Assembly: GCA_047528255.1 (NCBI GenBank)
Contig: CP180024.1
Location: 1,302,001 to 1,366,000 of the forward strand
Direction: 5' to 3'
DNA from: G047528255 sp047528255
Lineage (GTDB): Bacteria > Bacteroidota > Bacteroidia > Flavobacteriales > Blattabacteriaceae
Length of the DNA stretch: 64,000 nucleotides
Positions 61,164-64,000 of this stretch are shown one piece after another (the first letter of the stretch is position 1; each line of letters begins with the position of its first letter). The position numbers were made by a program, and so were the translations under genes. The notes below the pieces were generated by a model, which was given only the letters and a program-made list of their open reading frames with translations, ran no database searches and was not told the origin of the DNA.

Positions 61164-63992
61164 ATGGGGGCGGTTAAAGATCAAGAATCAGAGCTTAAAA
61201 ATAAATTCATTCAAATTAGAGGAGCCCATCTTAACAACCTGAAAAACATTGATGTAGATATTCCTAGGGATAGGCTTGTAGTCATCACAGGTTTGTCAGG
61301 TTCTGGTAAATCTTCTTTGGCTTTTGATACGCTCTATGCAGAAGGACAACGTCGGTATATCGAAACCTTGTCATCCTATGCTCGACAATTTCTGGACAAG
61401 TTGAACAAACCTAAGGTCAATTATATCAAAGGAATCACTCCGACCATCGCCATTGAACGAAAGGTCGCCTTGTCCAATTCGAAGTCTACCGTTGGAACTT
61501 CTACTGAAGTTTATGATTATCTCAAACTCCTCTATGCTCGTGTCGGAAAAATCTATTCTCCCCTATCGGGTGAGTTGGTGAATAAAGACAATGTGAGTGA
61601 CGTCATCTATTATATCCAATCCTTTCCGGAAAACACTCAAGCCCTTTTGCTTAGCCCGATCAAGCATTCCGAATCTCGTAGCTTTCTCGAGCAACTCAAA
61701 CTCTACCGAAAACAGGGTTATACGCGAATAAAAGTCGACAATTATGTGCTTTCCATAGAAGAAGCTTTGGATTATAATTATCAACCGAAAGATCCGAATC
61801 TGTCTTTTCTGGTCATAGAACGTATTATTACCAGAAACGATCCAAATTTTTATCAAAGGCTGGCCGATTCCGTGCAGATTGCTTATGACGAAGGCTTTGG
61901 AGACTGTATATTGGAAAATATGTCTAACAGACAGAAGAAAGGCTTTTCAAACCGGTTTGAACGCGACGGCATCGGTTTTCAAGAACCCGGCTTGCATTTC
62001 TTCAGCTTCAATAATCCCCATGGTGCTTGTCCCGAATGCGATGGTTACGGGAAAATCATCGGTATCGATGAAGATTTGGTCATCCCGGAAAAAAGTCTTT
62101 CCGTATATGAAGATGCCGTAGCCTGTTGGCGTGGAGCTTCTTTTCAAGCGTGGAAAAATAAGCTGACCCAAAACTCCGAGCGTTACGATTTTCCCATACA
62201 CAGGCCCTATTTCGAACTGTCTGACAGACATAAAAACATGCTCTGGGATGGCGTTGAACATTTTGAAGGAATTCACGCCTTTTTCAAAATATTGGAAGAG
62301 AAGAATTACAAGATTCAGAATCGCGTGATGCTTGCGAGTTATCGAGGTAAATCCGTTTGTCCGGGATGTAAGGGAAAAAGGTTACGTAAAGAATGCGATT
62401 GGGTTAAGATCGGCGGGAAGGCTATCACGGATTTGATCGATCTGCCTCTGGATGAACTTTTTGTTTTTTTCGAAAGATTGCAGCTGTCTTCACATCAGCA
62501 ACGACTTTCAAACTCTATATTGGTGGAAATTCGAAACCGTTTGGGCTTTTTGATAAAAATAGGCTTGGATTATCTCACACTCAACAGAGCTTCGAGTACC
62601 CTCTCCAGAGGAGAGGCTCAACGCATCAATCTGGCCAATTCTCTTGGTAGCAGTTTGGTCGGATCTACTTATATCCTTGATGAGCCTAGCGCAAGCCTGC
62701 ATCCCAGAGACACTGTGAGGTTGATAGAACTGCTCAAAAAGCTACGCGATCTAGGTAATACAGTAATCGTAATCGAGCATGATGAAGAGATTATCCGGGC
62801 TGCGGACTATTTGATCGATATCGGCCCGCGCTCCGGATCTGGTGGAGGAGAGGTTGTATTTTGCGGTTTTCCTTCCAATTTGAAAAATTCATGTACCCTC
62901 ACTGCCCAATATCTCCGAGGAGAAAGATCCATAACACCCCCTCAAAGTCACAGAGAGTTCAAAGAATTCATAGAGCTTAAGGGAGCTCGAGCCCATAATT
63001 TGAAAAATATCGACGTAAAGTTTCCCCTTCATATGCTCACGCTCATCACTGGTTTGAGCGGTTCGGGAAAGAGTACTTTGATAAAAGATATCCTTTACCC
63101 AGCTTTACTTCGAAAGCTGCGCCTTAATAGTGAAAAAGTTGGCGATTACACTGCTCTTTCGGGAGATCTTCACAGTATAGAGCAAATAGAGATGATCGAT
63201 CAGAACCCTGTAGGAAAGTCTTCTCGATCCAATCCCGCCACATATAGCAAAGCATATGATGATATTCGATCGCTTTTTGTCCGACAAAAGCTTAGCAAGC
63301 AGATGGGATATAAAGCCAAGTACTTTTCATTCAACGTAGATGGCGGACGTTGTGAAGCCTGTAAAGGAGAAGGAATGATCACCATAGAAATGCAATTCAT
63401 GGCGGATGTCACGCTCAGATGCGAAGATTGCGACGGAAAGCGTTTTAAAGAAGAAATCCTTGACGTTAAAATTCATGATAAAAACATTTCCGATATTTTG
63501 GAAATGACCGTTGAAGACGCCATTTCCTTTTTCCGTCTTATCGGAGAGGAAAAGATCGTCAAAAAATTACAGACGCTCCAAGACGTAGGGTTGAGTTATC
63601 TCAAGCTTGGTCAAACCTCCAGTACTCTTTCAGGAGGCGAGATACAACGGATGAAGTTGTCTTATTTTTTGTCTAAAGGAGATTCGGAACATAAAACGCT
63701 ATTCATTTTTGACGAACCCTCTACGGGCCTTCATTTTCATGATGTCAAAACACTCTTAGATGTCTTCCATGCATTGATAGAAAAAGGGAACAGCATCTTC
63801 GTTATCGAACACAATATGGATCTGATTCGATCTGCCGATTGGGTAATTGATTTAGGTCCTGAAGGAGGTAAAAAAGGAGGGCAGCTCGTTGCGGAAGGAC
63901 CTCCGGAGGCCCTTTCTGATTGGTCAGGTTCGGAGACCGGGAAATTTCTCAAAAAAAAGATGCAAGAACGTTGCATGGTAGAAGGATGTTAA
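61164..63992 (+). CDS. uvrA: Excinuclease ABC subunit A, C-terminus read into an IS
   Basis: DNA damage recognition ATPase of nucleotide excision repair. Two ABC modules: Walker A GLSGSGKS at 43-50 and 630-637, zinc-binding CPECDGYG and CEACKGEG...CEDC clusters, and the second signature LSGGEIQR. The first signature reads LSRGEAQR (480-487), with Arg where Gly is nearly invariant. Length 942 aa is normal. The last ten or so residues (QERCMVEGC) are encoded by the LE of an IS copy; the family's functional core ends before this. uvrB is not in the window. Confidence 0.94.
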   Translation: MGAVKDQESELKNKFIQIRGAHLNNLKNIDVDIPRDRLVVITGLSGSGKSSLAFDTLYAEGQRRYIETLSSYARQFLDKLNKPKVNYIKGITPTIAIERKVALSNSKSTVGTSTEVYDYLKLLYARVGKIYSPLSGELVNKDNVSDVIYYIQSFPENTQALLLSPIKHSESRSFLEQLKLYRKQGYTRIKVDNYVLSIEEALDYNYQPKDPNLSFLVIERIITRNDPNFYQRLADSVQIAYDEGFGDCILENMSNRQKKGFSNRFERDGIGFQEPGLHFFSFNNPHGACPECDGYGKIIGIDEDLVIPEKSLSVYEDAVACWRGASFQAWKNKLTQNSERYDFPIHRPYFELSDRHKNMLWDGVEHFEGIHAFFKILEEKNYKIQNRVMLASYRGKSVCPGCKGKRLRKECDWVKIGGKAITDLIDLPLDELFVFFERLQLSSHQQRLSNSILVEIRNRLGFLIKIGLDYLTLNRASSTLSRGEAQRINLANSLGSSLVGSTYILDEPSASLHPRDTVRLIELLKKLRDLGNTVIVIEHDEEIIRAADYLIDIGPRSGSGGGEVVFCGFPSNLKNSCTLTAQYLRGERSITPPQSHREFKEFIELKGARAHNLKNIDVKFPLHMLTLITGLSGSGKSTLIKDILYPALLRKLRLNSEKVGDYTALSGDLHSIEQIEMIDQNPVGKSSRSNPATYSKAYDDIRSLFVRQKLSKQMGYKAKYFSFNVDGGRCEACKGEGMITIEMQFMADVTLRCEDCDGKRFKEEILDVKIHDKNISDILEMTVEDAISFFRLIGEEKIVKKLQTLQDVGLSYLKLGQTSSTLSGGEIQRMKLSYFLSKGDSEHKTLFIFDEPSTGLHFHDVKTLLDVFHALIEKGNSIFVIEHNMDLIRSADWVIDLGPEGGKKGGQLVAEGPPEALSDWSGSETGKFLKKKMQERCMVEGC

Positions 63993-64000
63993 AATGATTT
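63963..64000 (+). mobile_element. IS5-type element, copy 29, LE cut by window end
   Basis: AAGAACGTTGCATGGTAGAAGG matches the LE (GAGAACGTTGCATGAGAG with small changes), placed in the 3' end of uvrA; only 38 bp are visible. Confidence 0.75.

Noticed and set aside
1..64000. Frameshifts in transposases as sequencing errors
   Set aside because: Host genes between the copies, including some over 2.8 kb, keep intact frames, and each IS copy has different indels and substitutions, so real decay is the better explanation.
1..64000. CRISPR arrays, defence islands or biosynthetic clusters
   Set aside because: No short regularly spaced repeats and no cas, restriction or synthase genes were seen; all repeats belong to the one IS family.

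Overview
The window looks like a reduced genome of a Flavobacteriia-type bacterium (Bacteroidota), probably host-associated. The lineage is inferred from gene families and gene order: mrp-nifU next to a fused gamma-alpha 2-oxoacid:ferredoxin oxidoreductase subunit, coiled-coil protein-zapA-rny, tig-clpP, asnS-rpoN, ileS-dksA-lspA, a GYDIA-type GHMP kinase, a deoxyhypusine-synthase-like protein, and TAnnTTTG-type -7 promoter boxes. I cannot name the species.

The layout is an alternation of short housekeeping blocks with 18 blocks of one decayed insertion sequence family. By my tally the IS blocks cover about 26.6 kb (about 42%). The element is about 1.2-1.28 kb, encodes one IS5-type DDE transposase, has a left end (LE, transposase 5' side) GAGAACGTTGCATGAG and a right end (RE) whose outer edge read inward is GAGACCATTGTG. 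Sixteen copies keep both ends, the rest are nested or truncated pieces, and no copy has an intact transposase.

Region by region: tatD, pyrH, frr (1.1-3.2 kb); mrp, nifU-like, korA (4.5-7.7 kb); pdhB (10.2-11.1 kb, minus); coiled-coil protein, zapA, a candidate small RNA, rny, dhs-like, lpd (12.6-17.6 kb); thioredoxin-fold lipid/periplasm-type protein (19.2-19.7 kb, minus); tig, clpP (21.3-23.4 kb); tRNA-Ser, rpoN, asnS (24.8-27.8 kb, minus); glnS (30.9-32.6 kb, minus); aldehyde dehydrogenase, sufE (34.0-35.9 kb, minus); 2-hydroxyacid dehydrogenase, tRNA-Ala (37.2-38.3 kb); galE (40.4-41.4 kb); Crp-like regulator and convergent GHMP kinase (42.8-44.3 kb); clpX (45.6-46.9 kb, minus); lspA, dksA, ileS (49.2-53.7 kb, minus); apbE (55.7-56.7 kb); mreB remnant, mreC (58.1-59.3 kb); uvrA (61.2-64.0 kb).

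The retained genes cover translation and aminoacylation, proteolysis, Fe-S assembly, pyruvate/2-oxoacid oxidation, RNA decay, isoprenoid precursor supply and envelope upkeep. The most interesting signal is how deeply the IS copies are built into gene boundaries: RE supplies the start codon of two genes, LE or RE supplies the last codons or stop of at least four, RE sits 5-27 bp upstream of four more starts, and thirteen of eighteen gene blocks have an RE at the 5' side. Several conserved neighbours have been separated at IS blocks (clpP/clpX, korA/korB, mreB/mreC), which fits IS-mediated rearrangement.
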